Source: Trueperella pyogenes (GTDB taxonomy: Bacteria; Actinomycetota; Actinomycetes; Actinomycetales; Actinomycetaceae). Taken from it: 64,000 bases of DNA. The notes below the pieces were generated by a model. It saw only the letters and a list, made by a program, of their open reading frames with translations. It did no database searches and had not been told where the DNA came from. A program made the translations under genes and the position numbers. Positions 27,908-36,350 of the stretch are shown piece by piece. Position 1 is the stretch's first letter, and the number at the start of each line of letters is the position of its first letter. Location of the stretch: assembly GCF_001070855.1 (NCBI RefSeq), contig NZ_JVLH01000013.1, positions 107,070-171,069 on the forward strand, in the 5' to 3' direction.

Positions 27908-28669
27908 TCACTCCTCTTCTTCCAGCTGGGCTTGCACCTCATCGGAAAGAGACATATTGGTGTAGATGTTCTGCACATCGTCAGAATCTTCAAGTGCGTC
28001 AATGAGCTTATTGACCTTGAGCGCGCCTTCAAGATCGAGCTCAACTTCGGTGGATGCGACGAATTGAACTTCCGCCGAGTCATAGTCGATGCCAGCTTCT
28101 TGCAACGCCTTGCGGACTGCAACGACATCGCTGGGCTCGCACTCAATAACAAAGCCCTCACCGAGGTCTTCAACTTCTTCGGCACCGGCGTCAAGAACAG
28201 CTTCCATGATGCTGTCTTCGTCTACACCATCTGCAGCGGGTACCTCAATGACACCACGCCTCGAGAAAAGGTAAGCAACCGAACCGGGGTCGGCCAACGA
28301 CCCGCCGTGACGGGTAAATCCCAGACGAACATCGGATGCCGCACGATTACGGTTGTCAGTCAAACACTCAACCAAGAAGGCGACACCGTTGGGGCCGTAG
28401 CCTTCGTACATAATGGTTTCGTAATTTGCGCCACCAGCTTCTGCACCCGAACCACGCTTAACGGCGCGATCGATGTTGTCTGCGGGAACAGAGTTCTTCT
28501 TTGCTTTCTGAATAGCATCAAAGAGGGTGGGATTTCCGGCGGGATCGCCACCACCGGTACGAGCAGCAACTTCAATATTCTTAATCAGTCGTGCGAAGAG
28601 CTTACCGCGCTTGGCGTCAATCGCCGCCTTCTTGTGCTTGGTAGTCGCCCACTTAGAGTGTCCCGACAT
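27908..28669 (-). CDS. yebC: YebC/PmpR-family translation or transcription factor
   Basis: Conserved cytoplasmic protein of the YebC/TACO1 family; 253 residues. Members have been described as transcription regulators and more recently as helping ribosomes through difficult proline-containing stretches. The N-terminal signature [25 protein letters not shown] is complete (residues 1-25), followed by [18 protein letters not shown] and [19 protein letters not shown]. The acidic C-terminus ends in LEEEE. GGGAG lies five bases before the ATG. It is the first gene of the yebC-pdxS-pdxT-ruvC-ruvA-ruvB run, divergent from the small gene at 28827. Confidence 0.95.
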   Translation of the reverse strand: MSGHSKWATTKHKKAAIDAKRGKLFARLIKNIEVAARTGGGDPAGNPTLFDAIQKAKKNSVPADNIDRAVKRGSGAEAGGANYETIMYEGYGPNGVAFLVECLTDNRNRAASDVRLGFTRHGGSLADPGSVAYLFSRRGVIEVPAADGVDEDSIMEAVLDAGAEEVEDLGEGFVIECEPSDVVAVRKALQEAGIDYDSAEVQFVASTEVELDLEGALKVNKLIDALEDSDDVQNIYTNMSLSDEVQAQLEEEE

Positions 28670-28826
28670 TACTTCTCCCTTTTGGGCTGGATTAATACTG
28701 TGCCAGTTTACAGCTCATACCCTCACTTCCCCACCGGGCGCGCGTTTTATGGGACAATGCACCTCGCCAGCATGGTGGATGTTCGCGGGAAATTCGAGCA
28801 TTGACTTGGTTCTTTCAGGAGGGAAC

Positions 28827-29069
28827 ATGTCTTTAGGACGCGGTATCGAGCACTGCGTATGCTCTGCAAGAGAGTGCGAGAATCCAGCGGTTTTCATCAT
28901 CGAATGGTCAAATCCGAAGATTCATACCGGTCGTACTAAGAAGTGGCTTTCATGCCAAGCGCACCGGCAATTCCTCATCGATTACCTCAGGTATCGAAAC
29001 TTTCCCTATGAGGTGGGCACTTTCAATCCGCCGCAGAGTGGAGCCCAGTCTCAGTCACCGCTAACTTGA
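28827..29069 (+). CDS. small conserved-looking protein, possibly zinc-binding
   Basis: 80-residue protein with an excellent ribosome site (AGGAGG, four bases before the ATG). Cysteines at 10, 12, 17 and 43 with H46 form a C-x4-C ... C-x2-H arrangement suggestive of a small zinc ribbon; the core WSNPKIHTGRTKKWLSC is the most distinctive segment. Similar short proteins occur beside these genes in other actinobacteria as far as I recall, sometimes labelled acetone carboxylase without good cause; I would not use that name. It is one of only three plus-strand genes here, and its last 19 bases overlap the end of the convergent phosphatase gene. The function is unknown. Confidence 0.8.
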   Translation: MSLGRGIEHCVCSARECENPAVFIIEWSNPKIHTGRTKKWLSCQAHRQFLIDYLRYRNFPYEVGTFNPPQSGAQSQSPLT

Positions 29070-29722
29070 TCCCCGTCCCAACTGATAGCTGAGAGAGAAG
29101 CGAAAACCCCCTCACTGCTGAGGGAAAGGATTTCTTCAATATCAACATCAAACACTGCGATTCCGGTATTTGACATGAAGCGAGTAAGCGGAATTCCCTG
29201 GCGAATATCCTCACTGAGATACGCGGAGATCACACGAATGAGACCTCCATGAGCAACAAGTGCTCCGATCCCTTGATCCCCAGCAACGCGATAAGCACGT
29301 TCCATGACAGCTTGAATCTCGGGGATGACACGTCCGAGAAATTCGTAACCATCCTCAGCACCAGGAATACGATGCGAAAAATCTCCCTGCATCCACGCTG
29401 CGCAGGCTTCCACATAAATCCTGATTGCGACGGGATCGCATGACATCTCAAGATCGCCGGCACTCACTTCACGTATCTGTGCCGTCACTACTGGTGTTAC
29501 CCCGAAAAGCTCACACAAGGGTGCCGCTGTCTGTTGCGTTCGTTTCATCGCAGAGACAGTGAGCGCATCCAATTGCCCCGCCACTTCACGTACAAATCGT
29601 TCTTTCAGACTCTCGGCCTGTGAAAGCCCACGTTCAGTCAGCGGCAAGCCCGGGAGGCGAGTATCCAAAGAGGCTGTGATGTTTGCTGGAGTTTGTCCAT
29701 GTCTAATTAATGCAAGTTTCAT
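29051..29722 (-). CDS. histidine phosphatase family protein (phosphoglycerate mutase-like)
   Basis: 223-residue enzyme of the histidine phosphatase branch. The catalytic RHGQT box is at residues 8-12 and the second histidine is in VAHGGLIR. The GLPLTERGLSQAESL segment and KRTQQTAAPL fit a broad-specificity phosphatase rather than glycolytic GpmA. GGGGAG is four bases before the ATG. It starts 27 bases after the glnE stop and may share that transcript. Its end overlaps the plus-strand small gene tail to tail. The substrate cannot be inferred. Confidence 0.88.
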   Translation of the reverse strand: MKLALIRHGQTPANITASLDTRLPGLPLTERGLSQAESLKERFVREVAGQLDALTVSAMKRTQQTAAPLCELFGVTPVVTAQIREVSAGDLEMSCDPVAIRIYVEACAAWMQGDFSHRIPGAEDGYEFLGRVIPEIQAVMERAYRVAGDQGIGALVAHGGLIRVISAYLSEDIRQGIPLTRFMSNTGIAVFDVDIEEILSLSSEGVFASLSAISWDGDQVSGD

Positions 29723-29749
29723 GCCGCTCCCCTGCTCCTACGCCTAGTT

Positions 29750-32710
29750 TCACGAGATATTCCAAAACAGTTTCTCAAATACCTCCCGCATTTTACGTGA
29801 GGAGGTCAGCCATTTCGTCGTCATTTCTTCACGCTGATCGCGCGAAAAACCCATGAGCATAGCCATCGCCACAAGTTGCTCACTATTTGAGGGAATAACA
29901 TCATTCTTCGAGGCAGACGGGCCTGCCGCTATAACCCGGGCGCGCCTCACTTCTTGGCCAAATTCCCAAGTCGAGGCCGCACGTTGGTACTCGCTTTGAG
30001 TGAGTTTTCCTCTGTGGAGTAGTTCCAGCAAAGCTTGTCGTGTAGAGGATGTCCGTAGGTCGCAGTCCTCACTCCCCGACTGTAATTGCAGAAGTTCGAC
30101 AAGCCATTGGATGTCAGAAAGACCGCCGGGGCCTAGTTTGATGTGCATTCGCGGGTTAATCCCCCCGGGAATTCTTTCTCGCTCGACACGGACCTTCATT
30201 AATTGAATGTCGCGGGTTTCATCGTCGTTCAAAGGTGAGTGGAAACAATACGCTTGCGCAAATTGATACAGCGCATCTGCGGTGTTCCCACCACCAAGCG
30301 GGCGCAGACGAACAAGCATTTGTTTTTCCCACGCCTGCGCCCACCGTCCGTAATACTCCGTATAGGACTCGAGAGTGCGCACTAAGGCTCCGTTTTTACC
30401 CTCGGGACGCAGAGCAAAATCCAAAGCTACAGGCAGAGCTCGGCTTGATGTAGAAAGCAATTGCTTTAGCCGCGTGATTCGATCATGTGCACATCGTAGA
30501 GCGCCAGCATCACAGCTATCAGCAACGATGGCAAGAACATCCAAATCAGATGTATAGGACAGCTCCCGCGCCCCATAACTACCCAAGGCGCACAGTTCGA
30601 TGTGCATATCGGGAATATGCTCATTGCCCTCATCAAAAACATCGAAGGTTTCGAGGGCCGAAAGTACACAGGCATCAGCAACAACACAGAGATCCCTACC
30701 CACCCCTTCTTTTGAACCAGCGGCCTCGCGAAGAGCAATACGCAAAACTTCACGCGTGCGAATAAGGCGAATCTTCTCAATCGCCTCGTCAATGCTCCCT
30801 GCCCTTCCCGCAACCGAACGCATTTGGCGGGAAAGCACCTCAAATGAAGGTGTCGCAAGCAATTCAGCTGAATCAAGCCAAGAAACGGCCTCTGGGAAAA
30901 GACGGATTAAGGAGCCAATCCACGCGGATGCGGAAAGAACCCGACACAACTGCGAGGCCGCATAATCGCTATCGCGTAAAAGCGCCAAATACCAATGAGA
31001 ATCACCAATCTCATCGGAAAGAACCCTGAAATTAAGCAAACCCATATCGGGATTTGCACCATCGGCAATCCATGAGAGCAATACGGGAAGAAGATGACGC
31101 TGAATCATCGCACGCCGGGAAGTTCCCGCGCATAGAGACTCGATATGTTTGAGCGCGCTGCGCGGGTCTAAATAACCGATCGCTCGTAGACGATCCATCG
31201 CCGCTTCGTCATCAAGATGAATAAGATCCTCATCCAGTCGGGCGCTTGCAGCAATAATTGGCCGGAAAAATACCGAATGGTGAAGCTCTCGTACCCGTAA
31301 ACGAAGTGCTCGAAGCTGCTCGTAAAGCTGCTCAACTGTGGCGGGCGCTGCGTGAAGCGAACGCAGAAGGCGTTCGAGCTGATGAAGACCAGTGGGAAGC
31401 GTATGGGTTCGGTGCATCCTCAGCAGCTGGGAGCGATGCTCGAGGGTACGCAAGAAGGCATAGGCTTCCCGAAGATGAGCAGCATCCGTGCGCGCAATAT
31501 ATCCTCGTGCACTTAATGCCCCTAGTGCGCCAAGAGTCGATCGCTGCCTGATCTGGATATCGTTTCTCCCGTGGACCAACTGCAGAAATTGAATCGAAAA
31601 CTCGATGTCACGCAGTCCTCCCACACCCAGCTTCAACTCGCTGTCACGCACCTTTGGCGGCACTGAGTTTTCAACTTGAGCGCGCATCGAACGAACGTCG
31701 TCGACAAAACCTGGCCGCGCAGAAGCTTCCCAAATAAAGGGTGCGGCACACTCAAGAAAACGCTGCCCAACTTCCATGTCGCCAGCACAGGGACGTGCCT
31801 TCAGAAGCGCTTGGAACTCCCAGTTTTGCGCCCAGCGCTCCCAGTAGGCTCGGTAAGAATCAATGGTGCGCACAAGCGCTCCATCACGACCCTCTGGACG
31901 TAAATTCGCATCCACGCTCCACAGTGGCGGCTCTTTACCAGGACTTGAGCAGATGGATGCCACCAGGCTTGCAATACGCGTTGCACGCTCAAGGCGTAAA
32001 CGAGTGACTTCTGCGTCTTCCGTGGGTGCGCTATCCGCAAGCACGTACATGACATCAACATCGGAAACATAATTGAGCTCACCTCCCCCAGTCTTTCCCA
32101 TTGCGATAATGCACAAAGGCACCTCACCATCGGGGTCTTCCAGTCGCCGAGCAATGTAAAGCGCACCTTGAAGAGCCTCGTCTGCAGCCTGCGAGAGATG
32201 TTGAGTAATGGATTCAATATGATCGGGTGCGTAAGGATTCTCGGCCAGAAGATCATCCGCGATGATGTCAAAAAGCCTCCGCCGATAGACCATCCGAAGG
32301 TACGAGGCCGCCTCTTCCCGACGCGACTCAAGAGCCTCGTCCGCAGCCGTCGCAGGCCATCCTTCGGGTAGCAGTCGCCAGAGTTCATCCGTCATACAGA
32401 GCTTTGTCGCACCGGGAGCATCTGGAAAGAAGAAATTCGGGTGCTGGAGAAGGTAGTCTCCCCACCACGATGAGAAACCGAGAACCACAGCAAGACGCCT
32501 AGCACTAACAGCATCATTTTGTAGCAGGTTGATTAGCGAAGGGCATTCATCGTGTGCTCTTGCGCAGAAAAGCGCAAACTGTTCAATATCCGCGCATATT
32601 TCGAGTGAGTCGATATGCTCGATATCGCTCAAACCAGAAGATTCGAAGAGTCTGCGAATACGCTCAGGCTGAGTCACGCCACAACGGCGTAATTGACGAT
32701 CAGAGATCAT
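29750..32710 (-). CDS. glnE: bifunctional glutamine-synthetase adenylyltransferase/deadenylase
   Basis: Regulator that adenylylates and deadenylylates glutamine synthetase according to nitrogen status; 986 residues with two nucleotidyltransferase halves. The N-terminal half has the paired aspartates D217 and D219 (GGGELNYVSDVDV); the C-terminal half has D722 and D724 (ARELSYTSDLDV). Each is followed by the helical GlnD PII-type region (LKLGVGGLRDIEF and IKLGPGGLSDIQW). The ATG at 32710 overlaps the glnA2 stop as ATGA; a longer in-frame ORF would run deep into glnA2 and is rejected. The usual adenylylated target GlnA1 is not in the window. Confidence 0.96.
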   Translation of the reverse strand: MISDRQLRRCGVTQPERIRRLFESSGLSDIEHIDSLEICADIEQFALFCARAHDECPSLINLLQNDAVSARRLAVVLGFSSWWGDYLLQHPNFFFPDAPGATKLCMTDELWRLLPEGWPATAADEALESRREEAASYLRMVYRRRLFDIIADDLLAENPYAPDHIESITQHLSQAADEALQGALYIARRLEDPDGEVPLCIIAMGKTGGGELNYVSDVDVMYVLADSAPTEDAEVTRLRLERATRIASLVASICSSPGKEPPLWSVDANLRPEGRDGALVRTIDSYRAYWERWAQNWEFQALLKARPCAGDMEVGQRFLECAAPFIWEASARPGFVDDVRSMRAQVENSVPPKVRDSELKLGVGGLRDIEFSIQFLQLVHGRNDIQIRQRSTLGALGALSARGYIARTDAAHLREAYAFLRTLEHRSQLLRMHRTHTLPTGLHQLERLLRSLHAAPATVEQLYEQLRALRLRVRELHHSVFFRPIIAASARLDEDLIHLDDEAAMDRLRAIGYLDPRSALKHIESLCAGTSRRAMIQRHLLPVLLSWIADGANPDMGLLNFRVLSDEIGDSHWYLALLRDSDYAASQLCRVLSASAWIGSLIRLFPEAVSWLDSAELLATPSFEVLSRQMRSVAGRAGSIDEAIEKIRLIRTREVLRIALREAAGSKEGVGRDLCVVADACVLSALETFDVFDEGNEHIPDMHIELCALGSYGARELSYTSDLDVLAIVADSCDAGALRCAHDRITRLKQLLSTSSRALPVALDFALRPEGKNGALVRTLESYTEYYGRWAQAWEKQMLVRLRPLGGGNTADALYQFAQAYCFHSPLNDDETRDIQLMKVRVERERIPGGINPRMHIKLGPGGLSDIQWLVELLQLQSGSEDCDLRTSSTRQALLELLHRGKLTQSEYQRAASTWEFGQEVRRARVIAAGPSASKNDVIPSNSEQLVAMAMLMGFSRDQREEMTTKWLTSSRKMREVFEKLFWNIS

Positions 32711-34044
32711 CCATTGACCTTGAGGAATTGACGGAGTTCTGCCGGAGTAATCTGCCGACGGTACTCGCGCCACTCATTTTCTTTTTCACGCAGAAGGTGC
32801 TCGAAAACCTGCTCGCCCAGTGCTTCGGCGACTAAATCCGATGAACGCATTGCGCGCAGGGCATCAGAAAGTGATGAGGGCAGCGGGTGGATGCCTAAAA
32901 TCTGACGCTCTGTTTCACTGAGTTGCCACACATTATCTTCTGCTTCTTCAGCGAGAGGCATTTTCTTTTCGATACCGTCAAGGCCAGCGCTAATAAGGAC
33001 AGCGAGTGCGAGATAGGGATTTGCTGCAGGATCAAGTCCCCTGTATTCGATGCGCGCGCTGCTCCTCTTCGAGGGTTTATAGACGGGAACGCGAACGAGC
33101 GCCGAACGATTATTGTGACCCCAACAAATATAGGACGGCGCTTCGCCCCCGCCCCATAGACGCTTGTAGGAATTCACATGCTGATTGGTGATCGCTGCTA
33201 TTTCACGCGCATGGTGGAGCAGACCAGCAATGAAATAGCGACCAATCTCTGAGAGCTGGTAGCGTCCAGAAGGATCGTAGAAAGCATTTTCATCGCCTTC
33301 AAACAGGGAAAGGTGGGTGTGCATTCCCGATCCAGGGCGATCAATGAAGGGCTTTGGCATAAAGGTGGCGAGCATCCCCTCAGCCAGCGCTACCTCTTCA
33401 ATCAACGTCCGCGCGGTCATGATGTTATCGGCCGCATGAAGAGCGTCGACCGCACGAAGATCAACTTCATTTTGGCCAGGCCCACCCTCATGGTGCGAGA
33501 ACTCTACCTGGATCCCCGTCTCTTCCAAGGCGCGCACGATCTTCCGTCGAAAATCGTTAGATAGCCCGCGAGTCACATGATCGAAATAGCCCGCTTGGTC
33601 AACCGGTTCCAGATGATTGATATCAACCGGCTGACGAAGAAGGTAAAACTCAATCTCAGGGTGGGCGAAGACTGAGAAGCCCATCTCCGAGGCACGCTGA
33701 ACCGCTCGCTCGAGCGCGCCTCGGGGATCGGCTGGCGACGGCAAACCATCCGGGGTGAGGACATCACAGAACATCCGACCGTGAACATCAGTGCCATCTT
33801 TTGTATGCAAACGTTGGAAAGTAGCAGCATCAGGATGCAAGAGCATATCGGATTCGTAGACACGAGTCAGACCTTCAATGGAAGACCCGTCAAAACCGAT
33901 TCCCTCGCTAAAAGCCTCTTCGAGCTCTCCGGGATCAATTGAGACCGATTTGAGCACTCCAGCGACATCCGTAAACCACAAGCGGATTAGTCGGATATCT
34001 TCCTGGGCAACACTACGAAGGACCTGTTCCTGTTGCTGTTTCAT
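32707..34044 (-). CDS. glnA2: type I glutamine synthetase, GlnA2-like, without adenylylation tyrosine
   Basis: Glutamine synthetase of the short GSI-alpha type; 445 residues. Signatures include GFDGSSIEGLTRVYESDM near the N-terminus, KPFIDRPGSGMHTHLSLF, the glutamate-binding loop near NPYLALAVL, and ARIEYRGLDPAANP. Where GSI-beta enzymes carry the adenylylated tyrosine in NLY, this protein reads DNVW with W373, so it should not be a GlnE substrate even though it is coupled to glnE. AAGGT lies six bases before the ATG. Relatives next to glnE in other actinobacteria are called GlnA2, and some related enzymes act on gamma-glutamylpolyamines, so the substrate is not certain. Confidence 0.93.
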   Translation of the reverse strand: MKQQQEQVLRSVAQEDIRLIRLWFTDVAGVLKSVSIDPGELEEAFSEGIGFDGSSIEGLTRVYESDMLLHPDAATFQRLHTKDGTDVHGRMFCDVLTPDGLPSPADPRGALERAVQRASEMGFSVFAHPEIEFYLLRQPVDINHLEPVDQAGYFDHVTRGLSNDFRRKIVRALEETGIQVEFSHHEGGPGQNEVDLRAVDALHAADNIMTARTLIEEVALAEGMLATFMPKPFIDRPGSGMHTHLSLFEGDENAFYDPSGRYQLSEIGRYFIAGLLHHAREIAAITNQHVNSYKRLWGGGEAPSYICWGHNNRSALVRVPVYKPSKRSSARIEYRGLDPAANPYLALAVLISAGLDGIEKKMPLAEEAEDNVWQLSETERQILGIHPLPSSLSDALRAMRSSDLVAEALGEQVFEHLLREKENEWREYRRQITPAELRQFLKVNG

Positions 34045-34053
34045 TTGCTTACC

Positions 34054-35007
34054 TTAGGAGCGACCAAAACCCTTGGAAATGGCATCCAGTGCACCGGTGA
34101 GATCTGAGGGAAGAACCCACAACTTTGAAGCCTGGCCATTAGCAATGCGAGGCAGCATCTCCAAGTACTTGTAGGACAGCAGTTCAGGAGTAGCGTGCCC
34201 CTGATTGATCGCATTGAAGACGACGGAAATTGCTTCCGCTTCGCCCTCTGCGCGGAGGATCTGCGCTTGACGCGCACCTTCAGCCTGAAGAATCAGTGCT
34301 TCCTTCTCACCACGTGCTTGAAGCACTTGAGCTTCCTGCTGTGCTGACGCAGCAAGAACGGCAGCCTGCTTCGCGCCTTCCGCCTTCTTAATTTGCGCCT
34401 CGCGCTCGGCTTCAGCGGTCAAGATCGTGGCACGCTTCGTACGCTCAGCTGTAATTTGCTGCACCATTGCAGAGAGAACATTCGGCGGTGGTTCAATTGA
34501 CTTGAGCTCGACGCGTGTCACGCGAATACCCCAGGGACCAGTTGCTTCATCAAGCACACCACGAAGTTGCTTGTTAATAGATTCACGGCTGGTCTGAGTT
34601 TCTTCCAGATCCAAGGAACCGATGAGGTTACGAAGAGTAGTTGCAGTCAACTGCTCGATCGCCTGCAGGAAGTTAGCGACTTCGTAGGTTGCACTACGAG
34701 GATCGGTAATCTGGAAATAGATGACCGAATCAATTTCAACCATTGCCTGGTCTGCAGTAATCACTGACTGCGAAGGGAAATTCACAACTTGTTCGCGCAG
34801 ATCGATGCGTGCGGCAACGCGATCGACGAAGGGAACAAGCAGGTGAATACCACCGTGTAGAACAGAACGGAAACGACCAAGTCGTTCCACGACGTATGCT
34901 TCAGACTGCGGGACAATACGGACAGCGCGAGCGATAGCGATCATGACGAAAATCGCTAGCACAACACCGACTATCATTGCGATGCTCCCGATGGGATCTT
35001 CATTCAT
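34054..35007 (-). CDS. SPFH/stomatin-family membrane protein
   Basis: QmcA/stomatin-like membrane scaffold; 317 residues from the ATG at 35007 (GGAGGG upstream). A single N-terminal helix (about 8-28) is followed by the SPFH domain (VPQSEAYVVERLGRFRSVLHGGIH...VDRVAARIDLREQVV) and an extended Ala/Glu-rich coiled coil (about 195-270, with EAEREAQIKKAEGAKQA). These proteins oligomerise in membrane microdomains. The next upstream gene encodes NfeD, its usual partner, which supports the assignment. The gene lies just before glnA2. Confidence 0.93.
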   Translation of the reverse strand: MNEDPIGSIAMIVGVVLAIFVMIAIARAVRIVPQSEAYVVERLGRFRSVLHGGIHLLVPFVDRVAARIDLREQVVNFPSQSVITADQAMVEIDSVIYFQITDPRSATYEVANFLQAIEQLTATTLRNLIGSLDLEETQTSRESINKQLRGVLDEATGPWGIRVTRVELKSIEPPPNVLSAMVQQITAERTKRATILTAEAEREAQIKKAEGAKQAAVLAASAQQEAQVLQARGEKEALILQAEGARQAQILRAEGEAEAISVVFNAINQGHATPELLSYKYLEMLPRIANGQASKLWVLPSDLTGALDAISKGFGRS

Positions 35008-35043
35008 CAATCCCTCCCCTTTCTATGAGTAAACCGGATGAAA

Positions 35044-35475
35044 TTAAGAGTGAAGCGGTTGAACAACTGCGGTAGCGCCGTCAATTGCGACAACAGTCAC
35101 CTCGGTACCGACAGGAATCAGACCTACGGCACTTCGCGCGCTCCACTCACCACCTGAAAACTGAATTCGACCGTCACGCTCGCCCACCAACTGTGTGACA
35201 TAACCGGTCTTACCGATCAAGGCATCCGCATTGGTTCGAACATCCTCACCTGAGCGTTGAATGCGTCCTTTCATCAACGGGCGAAGCGCGAAGATCAAAA
35301 GTATTGAAACCACAACGAAAACGATGATCTGGGCTAAGGTCCCTCCACCGAAGAACTCGACAAGACCCGCCGCGATTGCAGCGATGGCAAACATCAGGAA
35401 AACGAAGGTAATAGTCAAGACCTCGATGATGCCGAAGACGAGCGCGGCAAGAAACCACATCCACCAGGTAATCAT
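35044..35475 (-). CDS. NfeD-family membrane protein
   Basis: 143-residue protein with two or three N-terminal helices (about 3-70) and a C-terminal OB-fold domain (IGKTGYVTQLVGERDGRIQFSGGEWSARS), the pattern of short NfeD proteins. NfeD partners SPFH proteins, and the two genes are 36 bases apart in the same orientation. The ATG is preceded by AGGTG. Its role is presumably in membrane-domain organisation; nothing here narrows it. Confidence 0.92.
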   Translation of the reverse strand: MITWWMWFLAALVFGIIEVLTITFVFLMFAIAAIAAGLVEFFGGGTLAQIIVFVVVSILLIFALRPLMKGRIQRSGEDVRTNADALIGKTGYVTQLVGERDGRIQFSGGEWSARSAVGLIPVGTEVTVVAIDGATAVVQPLHS

Positions 35476-35510
35476 TTATTTTCACCTACTTCTGTGTACC
35501 GAAAAATTGA

Positions 35511-36299
35511 TCAACGGGGTAATCCGCGGGCGAACCAACGGCCGTTTTCGTTTTCTACGCTGAGTGCTAGTTCGAAGGCATCCGAAAGTACCCGGCCATT
35601 CAGCACCTCATCGACAGTGCCGGCAGCGAAGATTTCCCCGCCCTTCATCACTGCTGCGTGGGTGACCCCCTGTGGAATTTCTTCAAGGTGGTGCGTCACC
35701 AAAATAACCTGAGGGGCATTCTTCCCTGCGATGATCTCTTCCATGGCGGCAATGAGAAGCTCTCGTGCTCCAAGGTCGAGGCCCGCAGTTGGCTCGTCAA
35801 GAATCAGTACTTCGGGATCCGACATCAAACCGCGTGCAAGAACAATCCTCTGGCGTTCGCCCTCAGACAAGGTGTGGAAAGGACGTTCCTCGAGGTGATC
35901 AACACTAAAAAGACCGAGCAAGTCACGGGCACGCTGGGTATCGATATCTTCGTAAGTCTCTACGAATGGTGCAGAAATCCCCCAAGCTGCTGAGCGCACC
36001 ACATCAATCACACGCATACTTGCACGTAGTCGTTGGGTGGTCGACAAAGATACTAACGAGCAGCGTGATGCAAGTTCTTGGGGCTGGAGATCATTGATCG
36101 GATTGCCGTCAAAACGAACACTTCCGCTTGTCGCTTGAACTTTTCCGCTTGCAATGCGAACAAGAGAAGTCTTTCCTGCCCCATTTGCACCCAGAACGGC
36201 CCACTGCTCGCCGCGATGGGTACTCCACGTGATGTCGTTTAAAATCTTGGTTTCGCCACGCGTTAAAGCAACGTCATCGAGCTCAATTACCGTATTCAT
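35511..36299 (-). CDS. orphan ABC-type ATP-binding protein
   Basis: 262-residue ABC ATPase with all motifs: Walker A GANGAGKT (37-44), Q-loop region, signature LSEGERQR, Walker B EVLILDEPTAGLD, and the H-loop in LVTHHLEEI. The sequence, including STTQRLRASMRVIDVV, resembles the YlmA/ModF-type soluble ATPases that often have no permease. No membrane or binding-protein gene is adjacent, so it may act with an unlinked permease or have a non-transport role. The ribosome site is weak. Confidence 0.88.
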   Translation of the reverse strand: MNTVIELDDVALTRGETKILNDITWSTHRGEQWAVLGANGAGKTSLVRIASGKVQATSGSVRFDGNPINDLQPQELASRCSLVSLSTTQRLRASMRVIDVVRSAAWGISAPFVETYEDIDTQRARDLLGLFSVDHLEERPFHTLSEGERQRIVLARGLMSDPEVLILDEPTAGLDLGARELLIAAMEEIIAGKNAPQVILVTHHLEEIPQGVTHAAVMKGGEIFAAGTVDEVLNGRVLSDAFELALSVENENGRWFARGLPR

Positions 36300-36350
36300 T
36301 GTCTTAGTATCCCGCAGCTCACAGTAAGTGTCCTCTTCAAAGCCATCAGC

